A stretch of 64,000 bases of DNA, taken from Hydractinia symbiolongicarpus. Its lineage: Eukaryota; Cnidaria; Hydrozoa; Anthoathecata; Hydractiniidae. The DNA lies in NCBI RefSeq assembly GCF_029227915.1, contig NC_079888.1, positions 8,293,001 through 8,357,000 on the forward strand, in the 5' to 3' direction. Both the position numbers and the translations under genes were made by a program. Positions 34,865 through 46,489 of this stretch are shown piece by piece (position 1 is the first letter of the stretch; every line of letters starts with the position of its first letter). Under the pieces are notes generated by a model. That model had not been told where the DNA came from and ran no database searches. It saw nothing but the letters and a program-made list of their open reading frames with translations.

Positions 34865-37800
34865 TTGGGGGCTATTTGTAAGACCTCTAACTTTGTCTCC
34901 TGTTCGAGAGTTAGACATTGTAAGCTGTAATCAAATACAGAGACCTGTTGAAACAAATAAATCTTGTTTCTGATCTGCTGAGTTATCATCGCCATACATA
35001 CTACCGAAGTTGTTATTCGGAAAACATTTGCATTTACAAAACAAATATTGTTCCAGAGTTATATTTAGGTCTTCACTTAAAATGTTTAGAAAGTCATTAT
35101 CTAACACTATTCACATGTTTTTACTCTTTGTAGAAAAAGCATCTTAGTCGACTCAAAAATAACATTTGTTTTTATTATTATAAGAGAGTGACCCTTTAAG
35201 TGTTTTGGCAGACTTTTGTAGCATCCTTTTAGGCTGATGATGTATTGCAACTTTTTAAAATTAATCTTTAGTAGTATCTTTTCACAAACGGGGACCTAGG
35301 GTGCTCGCTTTAGCATTTTTTTTCAAATGGACTGTCCAATTAAGAGAGGGGGGATATAATAGAGGACATAGATAAAATAAAATAGTTTTGGTATAGTAAC
35401 TAAGTGTGCATAACAAGAGAATAGACGGAAAGGAAAGCATACGTATTGGATTTTCACATAATTATTTTAGATAAATTAGTCATTTTTATTAATTTTCAAT
35501 AAACGCTCTTGTCGCTTATTAAAAATTCGAGCAAATATCACATTTAATGTATCACAATTGATTTTGAACTAAATTCTGACAAAAACAAAAACCTACATCT
35601 GTCAATGACAAGAGGTACACAAAGTTTTTTAACTTGTTATTTCACATCATCACCCTACATTTTGCACATTTTCCAACATTGCATAGCAAAATAAATTAAC
35701 AAAGTTTTGCAAAACTGATATAAAGTATGAAGTCAAATGTTCTGATGAGGCGGATAATCCTAACCGGACGACTTTATAAAGGTTTTATTCCTTTTGTTTC
35801 ATTTTCCCAAACGACATCTTCTTTCCTTTCCATTTCCAACACTTGCGACGGAACAAATTTATTTTAGAATTCTCATTCGTCAAGTCAACGAAGTGATTCT
35901 GTACTACTTCACAACCCAAAACACAAAATGACATGTTCATTATTCACTAACTGGTATATTTTTGTTTTTTCCATAATGTTACAATTGGTCAATCTTAGTT
36001 GTTAACAAGCTGGCTGACGAGAATTGAAACATTGACATGTGTAGTTGAAAATAGTTTATTTTTTAGATGCTAGTTTGGATAATTTTAAAGATTTGTAGCA
36101 AAAGATGGAACTCTATGCATAGACAAGATTAATCATTGGTACGTTAAGAATGCCTACAGTTTAAATCTTTGTAACTTTTAACTTAAAAAACTTGCTTAAG
36201 CTAGCTATAAATCACTAGCTCATCTCAAAACTTCCGTTTTACAGATATTTGATTATCTTTTTCACACCTTACAACCTTTTAGACACACGATCTGTTGCGT
36301 GAAACTTTTGCAAGCTAAGGATAGAGTGAAAACTCTTACCATGGATCATTTGTCTTACGGAAAAGCTTCGCATGTTTTCTCTACATCCATGATCAACAAT
36401 TTTGCTAAAAGTTTTTATACAACAACAAAATGATAGTACACCAAGTAGTTTAACTACATGGTGACTAACAAACCGTGGTTATTATACTCGTCCGTTTACG
36501 GAGAAGTGTTTTGGTTGACGACGAAAGATTCTAAAGTTTTTTTTGTAAGAAAATTTTATGGACTACATTCTAAGTTCGTATTTTTTTCTGTATTTATGAA
36601 TGAACCTTGTGAAATCTTTCTTCGACACTTTTTTAAATAAAAGCTAAAAAAATCCTTTTCTGGTTGTTTGTTTTTTGTTTTTCGATGTGATGATTTGAAG
36701 ACATTTTATAGATTTATGTCTTGATCTGTATAGATGAATTCCGTTGTTTACATTTTCAGCGGTAAGCTCTTTCGGAAAAAAGATGGGGGCGTTAGTTACA
36801 GCAAAGTAACTATCAGTCCATTTTTTCACACGAAAGCATTTTTTAGGACTTTAAATGAATTCAAATAAATAAGATGTTTCCCTGAGAAGAAATCCAAAGG
36901 AAAAGATCTTTCTTCACCAAATCTTACATCTTTTTTTTCTGCTACGCGGATGCCAGAGCCAAAGAGCTTACCGCTGGAAAGTAAACAAATAATGTCACAC
37001 TGGAATCCGTATGTAAGTTTCGGAGATTACGAAGCGAGTACTTCAAGCCACGAGTACATATTAATTACTATCGCCGGAATATGTTAATTTCTGTCACCAG
37101 TATAGCTTTTTATTGCATTTTTTTGTTACTCACAACATTTTTTTATATCGGCAACGAGATAGAAAATCAAATTGATTCTCTCATTTCAAGGGCGAGTGTT
37201 TAAATAAATATAACTTAAATAAATTATATCGTAACAGATTTTTAACTGGTGGTAGTCCCTCTTGTCTTTTCTTTACAGATAAAAATCACAAAGCGGTAAA
37301 AATTATCAAAGATAAGCAGGAGGTTCTTACCTTTATCATAGAAGCATTTCCTGACCAGAAGATGTCAAAATTACATTGCACACTGATTTTATATAACTTA
37401 TGTATATTATGTATATTTTTGGTAAGCAATTTTTGTGATTAAAAATGATTACGAAAAAGCAGGTAACAATTGGCAGGCATAAGCCAACACACGTGCTTTG
37501 TGTATTAAATCCAGTAGTTTAAGCGAAAACACTTGATTTCTACTGATCAAAAGATTTGGGATCATAACCCAACTGGATTTCTTTAAATCGTATTGGCTAT
37601 GAACAGAGGCGTCTTTCCCAAATTTACGCTAAATGCCTTTCACTGCTTAGAGCAATTCTGATCGTAAAATACGGATCTTCGTTAACTCCATAAAGTAGAA
37701 ATTATTCTTTTTTCATCATTTTTAATAATATGGAAGTGATAATAAATAAGCCCTTAGACTCCGAGGAATATGACTTGGCGTCGCAGCAAGAGCTAAATAA

Positions 37801-38844
37801 CAATATTAGAGCCATAACTCGGTATCACTCAACTTTGAGATATGAAAATGCAGGTGGTAAAGAAGAGAATTAAGTTTTCCATCTGGCATTGCTCATGTAC
37901 GCCAGCATTGATGTAGCAGGCGCCCATAATTAAAAATGGTCGATGTAGCAGGCGCCCATAAATAGAAAATAGTCGGCGAAAAACAAAGAAAATTTTGATT
38001 TTTTTTGAAAAACGGCTGTGTAGCCTAGGGGTAAAGGTATAAATAATAATACGCAAATAAGTTACTCAAAAAGCTATCCATGAGACCAGAGTTCTTGTAA
38101 GACACAGCTGTACAATAACTTCTATAACTACTATAACATAAAGGTTAAGTAAAGTTTCTGCGTATTGTCTCTTAAGGTTAATTTGTGTATAAAACATGTC
38201 ATTATTATTCCTTACCGAAAAGCACTGGACTTCCTTCGTAAAGGTCTTCCTGCTTCCTTTAATTTTTGTCGTTATAAAGCCTCGAAATGTTCTTAGTATG
38301 CCTTATGTGCAAGAAATATGATTTTGATATTGTCACAAAATATATTGTTTTAATTTCACTTGTAGTCATATACGGTTACTCTCAAATATTCAAGTGTATT
38401 TTTAGAACAAATCGATTTTTAGGCCACATGTCCTTGTTCAAACTGCGATTACAACGATTTGCGGACAATGCAGCTCAATAGTTCCTTAGTTTGATATTGC
38501 GTCTAACATTCTGAAACATGTATATGCTTACGTTTTCGCAAAAAGAGACTTTAGAAGGACAGGTCGAGGTATGCCATTGTTCTCAAATCGGCTAATTTTG
38601 CTTCATAAACACACTCTAGGGTGTTAGTATATGGTAAAGTTGACTGAAGGAAGAACCCATCTCTTTAACCTGTCAACTTTAAGAGGTCAGAGTTCTAGAG
38701 GGCAAAGTAAATTGGGAACTTGAAATGGCGTTCGCTACATTAGTGCCTGTTATTAGGAAGTTATACTGTAATCTCTATTTAACTAACCGTGATGTACTTC
38801 GTTAGTTGTCCATGCAACGAGTCTGAAAAACATACCGTTCAACA
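34865..38844. other. long gene-poor stretch
   Basis: About 4 kb of AT-rich DNA without a gene I can support. Small features: a 20-base word GATGTAGCAGGCGCCCATAA repeated at 37911 and 37943, and AAAGAGCTTACCGCTG in opposite orientations near 36755 and 36970. A short minus-strand exon-like frame lies near 36354-36420 (acceptor, ~65 bases, donor GTAAGAG). Frames of about 60 codons at 34948, 36458, 36644, 37829 and 38287 are unsupported. Confidence 0.4.
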
Positions 38845-38928
38845 CAACCTCGTCTCGGGGCTCTTTTTCTCTTTCTACCACTCCCGGACAGCCGAGATCG
38901 TCAGAAAAAGAGCCGTGGGACGAGGTTG
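38845..38928. mobile_element. foldback MITE of the CAACCTCG family
   Basis: It starts CAACCTCGTCTCGGGGCTC and ends GAGCCGTGGGACGAGGTTG, inverted copies of each other, with AGAAAAAGAGC/GCTCTTTTTCT further in. The same terminal words bound the perfect palindrome at 57859-57974. Confidence 0.7.
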
Positions 38929-39457
38929 CATTCAACGAACAGCATCTACTGGATTGGTTTCACAAAGCACGCATACACCTCGCCCTCCTACCAGGTTTAA
39001 CTTTCATTAAAATTCATGCAAATGTCAACCGACTGTTTTCTACCCTCTAGTAATATTTTATTACATTTCCTATTGTCTTGATAATTTTACCGTTTGTGTT
39101 TTTACGGCTTGTGTTTTGCTTTTTAGAAACAATCACCCAACAATTTTGTCTTTGCTGCATAAGTTCCCGTAAAAGTTAAAAAATATATACATATCGCATA
39201 TCTGTATGGGGAGCTTAAAGCGGCGCGGTGTTTCATACGTAATTGTTTTTTTTTTCGAAAAATTCTCAAACGGTTGAAGTAAAACACACAGGAAACACCT
39301 GTTCTTTTCCTGTCTAGCTAAAACAGTCATCCAGTAAATTTATGTTGTAAAATATGTTTCCGTGAAAAGTCGAACAATAGGCATCGGGTTTCGTAGCTAA
39401 AAACACAGGCTCCAGCCTAATAAAAAATAATTTTTTATTTCAAAAACTCCCGTATAT

Positions 39458-39592
39458 ATGCGATTAAAAGCAAGTTTTAGGATTTTGTCTACCGTCTTTG
39501 TGTTGTCTTCAGCCATCTTGTTGTTAAAAGCTGCAACTACCCAGCTAAAAAAACATTCCAAAACACTATCTTACTTAAGTCTTCATCGTACA
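39458..39592 (+). CDS. possible signal-peptide exon (speculative)
   Basis: ATG opens MRLKASFRILSTVFVLSSAI and continues LLLKAATTQ, a good signal-peptide shape, then 20 more codons to a possible donor at ACA/GTATTTTT or a stop at 39605. It lies 1.3 kb before the extracellular-protein exons at 40869, but phase 0 here does not match the phase-1 entry there. Another exon would be needed to link them, or this ORF is unrelated. Confidence 0.25.
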
Positions 39593-40132
39593 GTATTTTT
39601 TATATGATGTTATGCCAGCCTAAACAATATAAGTCAATTATAACTCGAGAATGGAGGGTGATTCTCGTGCATAAATACTTTATACAAACAAATAGCCGCA
39701 GAGGAGATTATTCTAAGAAGGATAAAAGATACTTTCGTGGAAGATGAAATGTATTTATGACGTTATAAGAATTATAAATATTGGCAGGCAAAGTGGAATC
39801 TTTTATAACTTAAGAATTCACAGAGGAAAAGTATATGGGAAACAAGTTAAGCTTCACTAAGGGAGAACTACGAGAAAAATGATTTACTGCAAGAAGATGA
39901 TAATGAAAGCAGGTAGGGTACGTTTATCATCGGTATCTTCTTCAACTATTACGTAGCACTACTATTCAATTTACCTTTATTTCTTTTCTATTCTCTTCTA
40001 GATGTTAACTTTTCAAGTTAGATTCTTTTTCTTTCTTTTTACGGGCTAATTAATTTTATCAGCGTAAGAGTTTTTACTTCATTGACCCCGTTCATTTCAT
40101 TGGGCTCTATTTTGAAAGAAAGTAATCTTTTA

Positions 40133-40563
40133 CTAGTCGGTGCCCCGTAGAAAAATGCACGAGTTAGCCCCTCTATTAGCCTCTCTATACAGCATTGCGT
40201 ATGACTTCCTACTTGTGGTACCATTTTGCGTGACAGATAGACGTATACGGGCATTAACTTATAGACTAGTCGTTAGTCCGTGGGAAGTCCACGGGGTCGC
40301 CCGTCCTTTTTAAATCGTATTTCGTGTTTCCGTAACACGATTTTTTCTTGCGCACAACAGACAGACGCAATACGGCTATTATTAAAGAGACTAGTCGTTG
40401 CCCGTGGAAAAATCCACGGGTTCGCCCGTCCTTTTTATTTACCCGTCGCAACAAAGTGGATAAAAATATATCGTATTTGATATTCGTGTTTCCGTAACAT
40501 CATTTTCTAACTCAGCGGTGGGTCTGCACAGAAACAGACAGACGACGGCTAATATTATAGAGA
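40133..40563 (-). mobile_element. array of three head-to-tail non-autonomous Helitrons
   Basis: On the minus strand three elements follow each other with no gap: 40563-40391, 40390-40266 and 40265-40133. Each starts TC (TCTCTATAATATTAGCCG, TCTCTTTAATAATAGCCG, TCTATAAGTTAATGCCCG) and ends CTAG after a CCCGTGG...CCACGGG hairpin (decayed in the last). The array is flanked by host A at the 5' side and T at the 3' side, the A/T target typical of Helitrons. Unit lengths 173, 125 and 133 bases; the units differ internally, so they are not a recent duplication of one copy. Confidence 0.85.
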
Positions 40564-40868
40564 TTATTAGGTATAAATTTTAAACTAAGCATTTTTTTAC
40601 CTAACATTGATCATTCTTTGAGACTGTTTTTTGATTTAAAACTAATTACTTTACTGAAGATGCGTGTATATATGTTTTTAGCTTAAAAATATTTTTCACT
40701 TGATAATGTAACACTGTTACGAAAAGCTTTGTGCATTTTTATATATATTTTTTTAAATAGAGTGTTTTTTGAAAATACATTTTGATTTTTGCCTGATTTA
40801 ATAATAATAAGCATTTTGTGTAATTACAACAACACTGTCCTTTTTTCGATCAAATTTCCGTATTTCAG

Positions 40869-41934
40869 CTTTATTATATCAACTTCTGTTCCTGGTAAAA
40901 TCGCAAATACAACTGGTGCCGGTTCAATTTGTTACAAAAGAAAGCATCGTCTCACATGCCAGTGACGTCAACCAGTTTAATCTTCGCTTGTGTGGTGGTG
41001 ATTTATACAATCACCAACATGCGACTGTGAATCTTATCTTACCAATGCAACCATGGAGCCCTGCGATTGGTAATGGTATATTATTACTTACTATTATTAT
41101 CACTATAATTACTTAACATTTCATATATACTTGTCCATTACACATTTATTTGATCACTTAGGTGTTTATCTAAGAGCAAATGTATACGACGCAAACAATC
41201 ATTTATTAGCAGACAACAAGGATGGCAAGGGTAGCTTTGTTGACAAATTCACTTTTCCTTATTATAAAACATATGGTGACCTACTTATAAACATAACGAC
41301 AGCTCCAACTCCCAGTATAACCTATAGAATAGTTGTCAACTTTGAAAAAAACGTAACGATGGAACAAAACAAATCGATGTTTCCAATAAAGCGGAAAGCC
41401 TACAATATGGAACAAAGCACAGTGCACATAAAACAACCAATCACTGGTCATACTTCTGACCTTGTATCAATATTTCTAACATCTGGAACTATTAATACGG
41501 CCGAAAGTACATTGTTGGAGTTGAGTTATTGCATTAATCCAGCTGAGGTAATTTTTTGTTTGTTTGTTTGCTTGCTTATGTGTTTGTTATTTATTTGCTC
41601 GATGCTTGCTCGCAACATATTCCACAAAAAAAACAATTGTGATGCTAATCACACAAACATAGGAGGAGGGAGGGCAATCTGGATTATTTTAAAAGTATTG
41701 CTTGTAAAGAAAAATCAATTTCTCTTTAGTTACCAGGATACGTCGATATAAATATAGTTTCGGTTGACAAATTATCAGGCTTTGCAACATTTGCATGTCC
41801 GGCCAGTGTGAGACCATGCACAACTGAAACTGCAAAATTTTTTGACGTGTCTGGTTTACCAATCAACTTCGTACGTGTTTTTATGACACATTCAACGGAT
41901 GCAGGACCTGTTCAGCTCATCGTTATTGGTTATG
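40869..41934 (+). CDS. multi-exon gene, probable extracellular protein of unknown family
   Basis: Three exons with consensus borders join in phase: 40869-41069, 41162-41547 and 41730-41934 (introns phase 1 and 0; entry and exit phase 1). The spliced frame gives about 264 residues: VPVQFVTKESIVSHASDVNQ, LRLCGGDLYNHQHATVNLIL, GVYLRANVYDANNHLLADNK, ITYRIVVNFEKNVTMEQN, ELSYCINPAE, GFATFACPASVRPC and GPVQLIVIGYG. Alternating hydrophobic stretches and N-glycosylation sites suggest secreted beta-sandwich folds; I do not recognise the family. A possible last exon is 42459-42487 (GSVSNRLYE then stop), in phase after TTTTTTAG. The start exon is not identified. Confidence 0.7.
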
Positions 41935-43017
41935 GTAAGTATGAAGGAACTAACAAATTTTTACTAGATGCATCTGAATTCAAAAGGCAAACCTGAGCGT
42001 AAAACTACTATTTTTGACAATTTTTATTAGTTGTTGAATATGGAGACTTTTACGTTTCAGGATTTCTTAGCAAACGTTTGTTCGTCTTTTTTCTCTTTCA
42101 CTTTCTTGAACGAAATTTTACCCTCTGTGTTAGATTAAGTTTTTATTAGACAAGATTATATTTTTTATATATGTTATATATCTTTTAATTTGAAAAATAG
42201 AACTAGATTTTCTTTTTTTGCAGCCATGATTTTTTAAATTTCTGGATATTGTATCTCCTGTTGAGCAGAGTTTGTTTGAAATTCTAGCCTTGTTTCGATT
42301 TGTGTTCGTTAGCCGGTTCTAAAAACTTCAATATTTAAAAAATTAATTTTTATATTTTTTCTAGGTTATATTTTTACTGTGTATAATTTAACACGTCAAT
42401 TATTGATAGAATTTCGAGCCATTTTCTTCATTCAGTGTCTAGTTAAAAAATTTTTTAGGAAGTGTGTCAAATCGCTTATATGAATAGAATTCAAACTGCT
42501 GTAAATGCACGGTCAAATATCAGTCACGTGCAATTTCGAGAATTACTACAAATTGCCTATATTATTTCAATTTACTTTGTATATTCTTTTTTGCTTGTTT
42601 GTTTGTTTTTGTTTGTTTTTTATTATTTTTTTTATTTTTTTGTTTGTTTTGAGTTTTTTGGGTTGTTGTTTTTTGTTTTTTTCATACATAAAATCCTTTA
42701 TATGTAAGCTAAGGCTAGATGTGTTGCTTTTTCAGCCTAACGAAAAAATAAAAAAAAATATGTTCAGATTGACGAATGATAATAATTAACTTTTAGGATT
42801 GAAAGGTACATAGATACCACGTATATAAAATAGAAGAAAAAGCAATTGTTTTAATGTAATACACCAATCCGACATCTCCCGGGACCGTGCGGAAAAAAGG
42901 GTCTGGGGGAAAGTTAGTGCACACAAATTTCTAGCGCCTTCGGTAGTTTTGAAGCTCAAGCTGCGAAGAGTGGTTGTTAATTTTATTTGCAGCTTTTATT
43001 TTAAGTTATAGTTTGCC
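41935..43017. other. non-coding, T-rich
   Basis: Includes the intron or 3' region of the preceding gene and a T/TTTG-rich low-complexity stretch (42560-42700) that creates phenylalanine-rich false frames. Confidence 0.5.
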
Positions 43018-43290
43018 ATGAATTACGAAATTGTCAATAAAATGAATGTGGATGAGTTAAAGATGTTCCTCAGGCTTCGTGGTTTAAAGTTTTTAGGTAG
43101 AAGGTACAACACAGGAGGTAGAAGGTCAACTGATGCAAGAATATCAAGCCAAACTCCTACATAGTGAGGTACTACTGCCTGATCCCAATTATTTAACGTG
43201 TTGTTGGATTTGTGAAACTGATGGTATTACTCAGTGGCAAATGCAAATGGGTGTTACAGGTTGTCAACATTGTTATTTTTTTATATGAAC
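43018..43290 (+). pseudogene. SAP-domain protein pseudogene
   Basis: ATG begins MNYEIVNKMNVDELKMFLRL then RGLKFLGRR, a SAP DNA-binding helix-extension-helix (the -DELK-FLRLRGLK-SGRK pattern). After a frameshift the text continues MQEYQAKLLHSEVLLPDPNY and WICETDGITQWQM, which I associate with the region that follows SAP in cnidarian multi-copy proteins (LPDP...GW..E.G...W). A frameshift and stops make it a relic. The family is probably linked to transposons or expanded repeats. Confidence 0.55.
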
Positions 43291-43494
43291 TCCACATGGA
43301 TACATTTTGAACAAACTGGATTTTAATGAAGAGTACTGGAATGACTTAACATCTACATTCAGTAAGTTTTACGATCACTATTTAACCTCATTTCACAGCT
43401 CATAATATAGCCCAAAAGAAGTAATAAGAACGGTTATTTTTATAGCCACACATATACAAATTACATTATTTTTTGCAAGTAGCAATTGCTAACA

Positions 43495-43572
43495 CTCCTA
43501 TGGTCTAATGGTATGATTCCAATGAAAAAATTCATAGAAGATCCAGGTTCAAATCCTGGCAGAAGTGTCACA
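43495..43572 (+). tRNA. tRNA-like sequence (probably pseudogene or SINE head)
   Basis: ACACTCCT...AGAAGTGT forms a near-complete acceptor stem. TATGGTCTAATGGTATGATTCC fits an A box/D arm like tRNA-Glu, and CCAGGTTCAAATCCTGG is a perfect T arm. The anticodon arm (AATGAAAAAATTCAT) does not give a normal 7-base loop, so it is unlikely to be a functional tRNA. Confidence 0.45.
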
Positions 43573-44159
43573 TAAAATACATTGTTTTCTATATATAAAC
43601 TTTTTCCTTGTTATTTTTTTTAAAAAGCAACAACATTGTTCACAAATTTTATAGAATTTGTGACAAGCTATTACAGTACTGTAATAGACTTGATAATGTT
43701 TTTTTAAGATTTGTGGCTAAAAAAATAGGCGTTTTATTAGGTGTCCAAAATTATTGGTCTTCTTTTTCTTTTTCTTACCGTTAAAAGATGGTTTAGGATT
43801 TCAAAGTGCTGCACAGGTTCGAACAATATCATCAGCATGGTGTAGCATTGTGATTGGCAATACACTCTTAAAAATCCTGTACGTTGAAAATAAATGCTGT
43901 GGCTGTATTAAAAACAAGCTTCCTTTTTAAAACTTTATTTTCCAGTGATAGCAAGTTGATTTTCTTATTTAAAGACCGGAGGAGATTATCTTTATCTTTG
44001 CAACCAAGGCATTCCTTTTTGTTTTCCGACTAATCATGGTCTGACAAAACAGGAGATAAAAAACGGTTCACTGGGAGATGACAAGCTACTGAAATCACCG
44101 GTGCTGTGGAGCTACCAGGTTCATCAAAGAAAGAATTGGCATCATCAGTTAATGACGAT

Positions 44160-44325
44160 CTTTTCGTGTTTGTCTTGGATTCACTGGAGCTGTGTCATAG
44201 CCAAGATGCAAAGAAGGATAAGATCAGGGTGCTGAGGTGTTGGTTCCCCATCAACAAAATGAAGTGAACAGACTCTATCACTTGGCTTTGGTAACCAGGG
44301 AGTATTTTTGGCAGTTATTCTCTTC
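44160..44325 (-). pseudogene. THAP-domain fragment (pseudogene)
   Basis: The minus strand reads RITAKNTPWLPKPSDRVCSL then HFVDGEPTPQHPDLILL. This is the C-terminal half of a C2CH THAP zinc finger (tryptophan, then VC-x2-HF, then PTP..P). After a frameshift, HLGYDTAPV matches the usual continuation. The N-terminal cysteines are not preserved. THAP domains are carried by P-element-like transposases and by many cnidarian proteins. Confidence 0.6.
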
Positions 44326-44869
44326 ATTAATTAATTAATCTCTTCGATCTTGGTACAATTTAGGCCCAGGAAAACAATACAATCGAAAAAGTGGGGGGGG
44401 GGGGGCATGAGCAGTCTGCTTTTCTTTTCCCAGCTTGTATATAGCATTTTAAATTGAACAACTTGATTATCACCACAAAATAAACCAAAGTATATGCACC
44501 AAATTACGTTGATTGCAACAAAAATGGCTTCTTCCAGCATTCCAGCGTATAACAAAACAAATCCCTGTGTACACTAACTTTGACCTAGACCACTGACCGC
44601 GCATTAAATTCAAAATGGGCCGCGAATATCGGATTGGTGTAATAAAATCGTAGTATTTGTTCAATATTTCATAAGGAATGCAGCGAGAGTACGTTATGTT
44701 CTTAACTTTCCGTAAGTTTTTAGTCTGAACGCTCTCACAAACTATTTTCTTACATTTGATGAAGATTTCAATTCAAAAAGTTCATGCTTAATTTTAATCA
44801 TGTTATGCTACCCTTTTAAACAACATAAAGTTACTTCGCATATTGTCGACAAAATGGTTGTTTTGTCGC

Positions 44870-45012
44870 TGTCGTTGTCGTTGTCGATCCCATTTTCGTT
44901 GTCGTTGTCGTTGCCACTGCCGTTGTCGTTGCCACTGTCGTTGTCGTTGCCACTGTCGCTATAGTTGCCGTAATCGTTGACATTGTCGTTGTCGTTTTTG
45001 TTGTCGTTTGTT
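44870..45012. repeat. (GTTGTC)n/(GTTGCCACT)n minisatellite
   Basis: Hexamer repeats GTTGTC, GCTGTC and GTTGCC with larger sub-repeats GTTGCCACTGTC, just upstream of the Penelope-like element. Confidence 0.85.
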
Positions 45013-46480
45013 GCTGTTGTGGAAATCTCCCACTTTATTTTTAAAATGCTTAACCTTCTCTAAACGTAAAAGTAGCACAAGGCAATATCTTTTAACGACT
45101 TTATTTGCATTGCAAAGCAACGTGGAGCTGATGCGTCTAGACATATCCAAGACATATTGTCTTGGATATGTTGTTCGTGAACTTGTTCTAACCAAAACAT
45201 GGTATCTGTTTAACAAGAACTTCTACACTCAAACAGACGGAGCTGCCATGGGAGGCCCTGCATCATCAGTAGTCGCAGAAATATACATGCAAGCACACGA
45301 GACAACAGCATTAGTCACATCAGACAGACGTCCAAAGGTTTGGAAAAGATTTGTTGACGACGTATTCGCCATAATCAAAAGATCTCATCTAGAAGAGTTC
45401 CATGAACACATCAACGGCCTACATCGACAAATCAAATTCACTGTTGAGCTTGAACACGATGGAAGTATCGCTTTCCTGGACACTTTGGTCAAACGCAAGA
45501 ATGGTTCCATTTCAGTTTCAGTGTATCGTAAACCAACACACACTGACCAGTACCTTACTTCGAATCAAACCATCAGAAATCTTGCAAAGAAAGTGTCATA
45601 TCTTCATTACTGAGTCGTGCCAACAGCGTAATCAGTGACAAACAGGAGAGGAAAGAAGAAATTCGACGTGTAAGAAATGCGTTAATCGCAAGTGGACACA
45701 GTCATAAAATCATCACGCAAGTAGAAAATGCAACGAAGACAATAAGGAAACATCAGAGGATTTCATCGCATCAGCATTCCTACCCTCTGTACCGGGTCTA
45801 GTACCTGGTACAGAGGGTAGGAAGGAGATCCTTCGTCGAGATTTAAGGCAACACAAGATCAAATGCATTCTTAACTCTAAAGACACCCTAAGAAGCACTT
45901 TGTCTAAACCAAAAGACAAAATAAACCTGGAAGAACAATGCAATGTTGTTTACGAAATCCCGTGTAAAGATTGTGATAAAGTGTACATAGGCGAAACAAA
46001 AAGAAAGTTTAAGCAACGAGTACAAGAACATATGCGCGCAGTGAGAAACGGAGATGTGAAAAAAAAACGAAATTGCGGACAACAGCTGGAGCAGAAGTCA
46101 TCAGTTTAATTGGGATGAAAAGAAAATCATTGACAGAGAATCCAGAACAACGGCCAGGAAGATTAAAGAAACCATCAACAGTGTAGCACGTAACAAACAC
46201 ATAAACAACATCTCGTATCAACTTCCTGAGATTTGGTTACCAGTCCTACAGAAAAAGTAGTTGCCTACATCTAGGTCTGAAACTGTTAATTACCGTAATT
46301 AACTGTATTTATCAGCTCGTTTCTGATTGGTTAATTTTTTATGAATTTCGATCCTCTGCAATTATATAAATACATGCTCAACATCATTTTACTTTGCCCG
46401 ATGATGGGAGAAGGATGTCCTGAAACGTCGCCTACTAAACTATCATGTTCAAGAAATGATAAACTTTCCACAGTAACATG
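45008..46480 (+). mobile_element. Penelope-like retroelement, 5'-truncated, frameshifted
   Basis: 45008-45613 encodes the C-terminal half of a Penelope-type reverse transcriptase: LMRLDISKTYCLGY, TDGAAMGGPASSVVAEIYMQ, then KRFVDDVFAI, the catalytic aspartate pair. A frameshift near 45595 leads to LLSRANSVISDKQERKEEIR, another near 45740 to ASAFLPSVPG and GRKEILRRDLRQHKIKC. The GIY-YIG nuclease follows: VVYEIPCKDCDKVYIGETKR (45948-46007), with another frameshift near 46065 before KIIDRESRTTARKIKETINS. The 3' end has GATGATGGGAGAAGGATGTC and CTGAAACGTCG. The element is defective. Confidence 0.92.
45778..45823. repeat. perfect 17-bp inverted repeat inside the Penelope ORF
   Basis: TTCCTACCCTCTGTACC and GGTACAGAGGGTAGGAA are exact reverse complements, 12 bases apart. 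It sits in the linker between the RT and GIY-YIG regions. Confidence 0.85.
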
Positions 46481-46489
46481 AATACTGAA

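Noticed and set aside
36354-36420. Exon-like minus stretch (KIVDHGCRENMRSFSVRQMI) between an AG and GTAAGAG
   Set aside because: Only ~65 bases, no partner exons found, weak pyrimidine tract; could be chance.
42462-42789. Two phenylalanine-rich frames that look like membrane proteins
   Set aside because: Caused by a TTTG/TTTA low-complexity tract; two frames are open at once.
44331-44555. Minus frame upstream of the THAP fragment as the THAP N-terminus
   Set aside because: Does not contain the expected C-x2-4-C start, and a poly-G run interrupts it.
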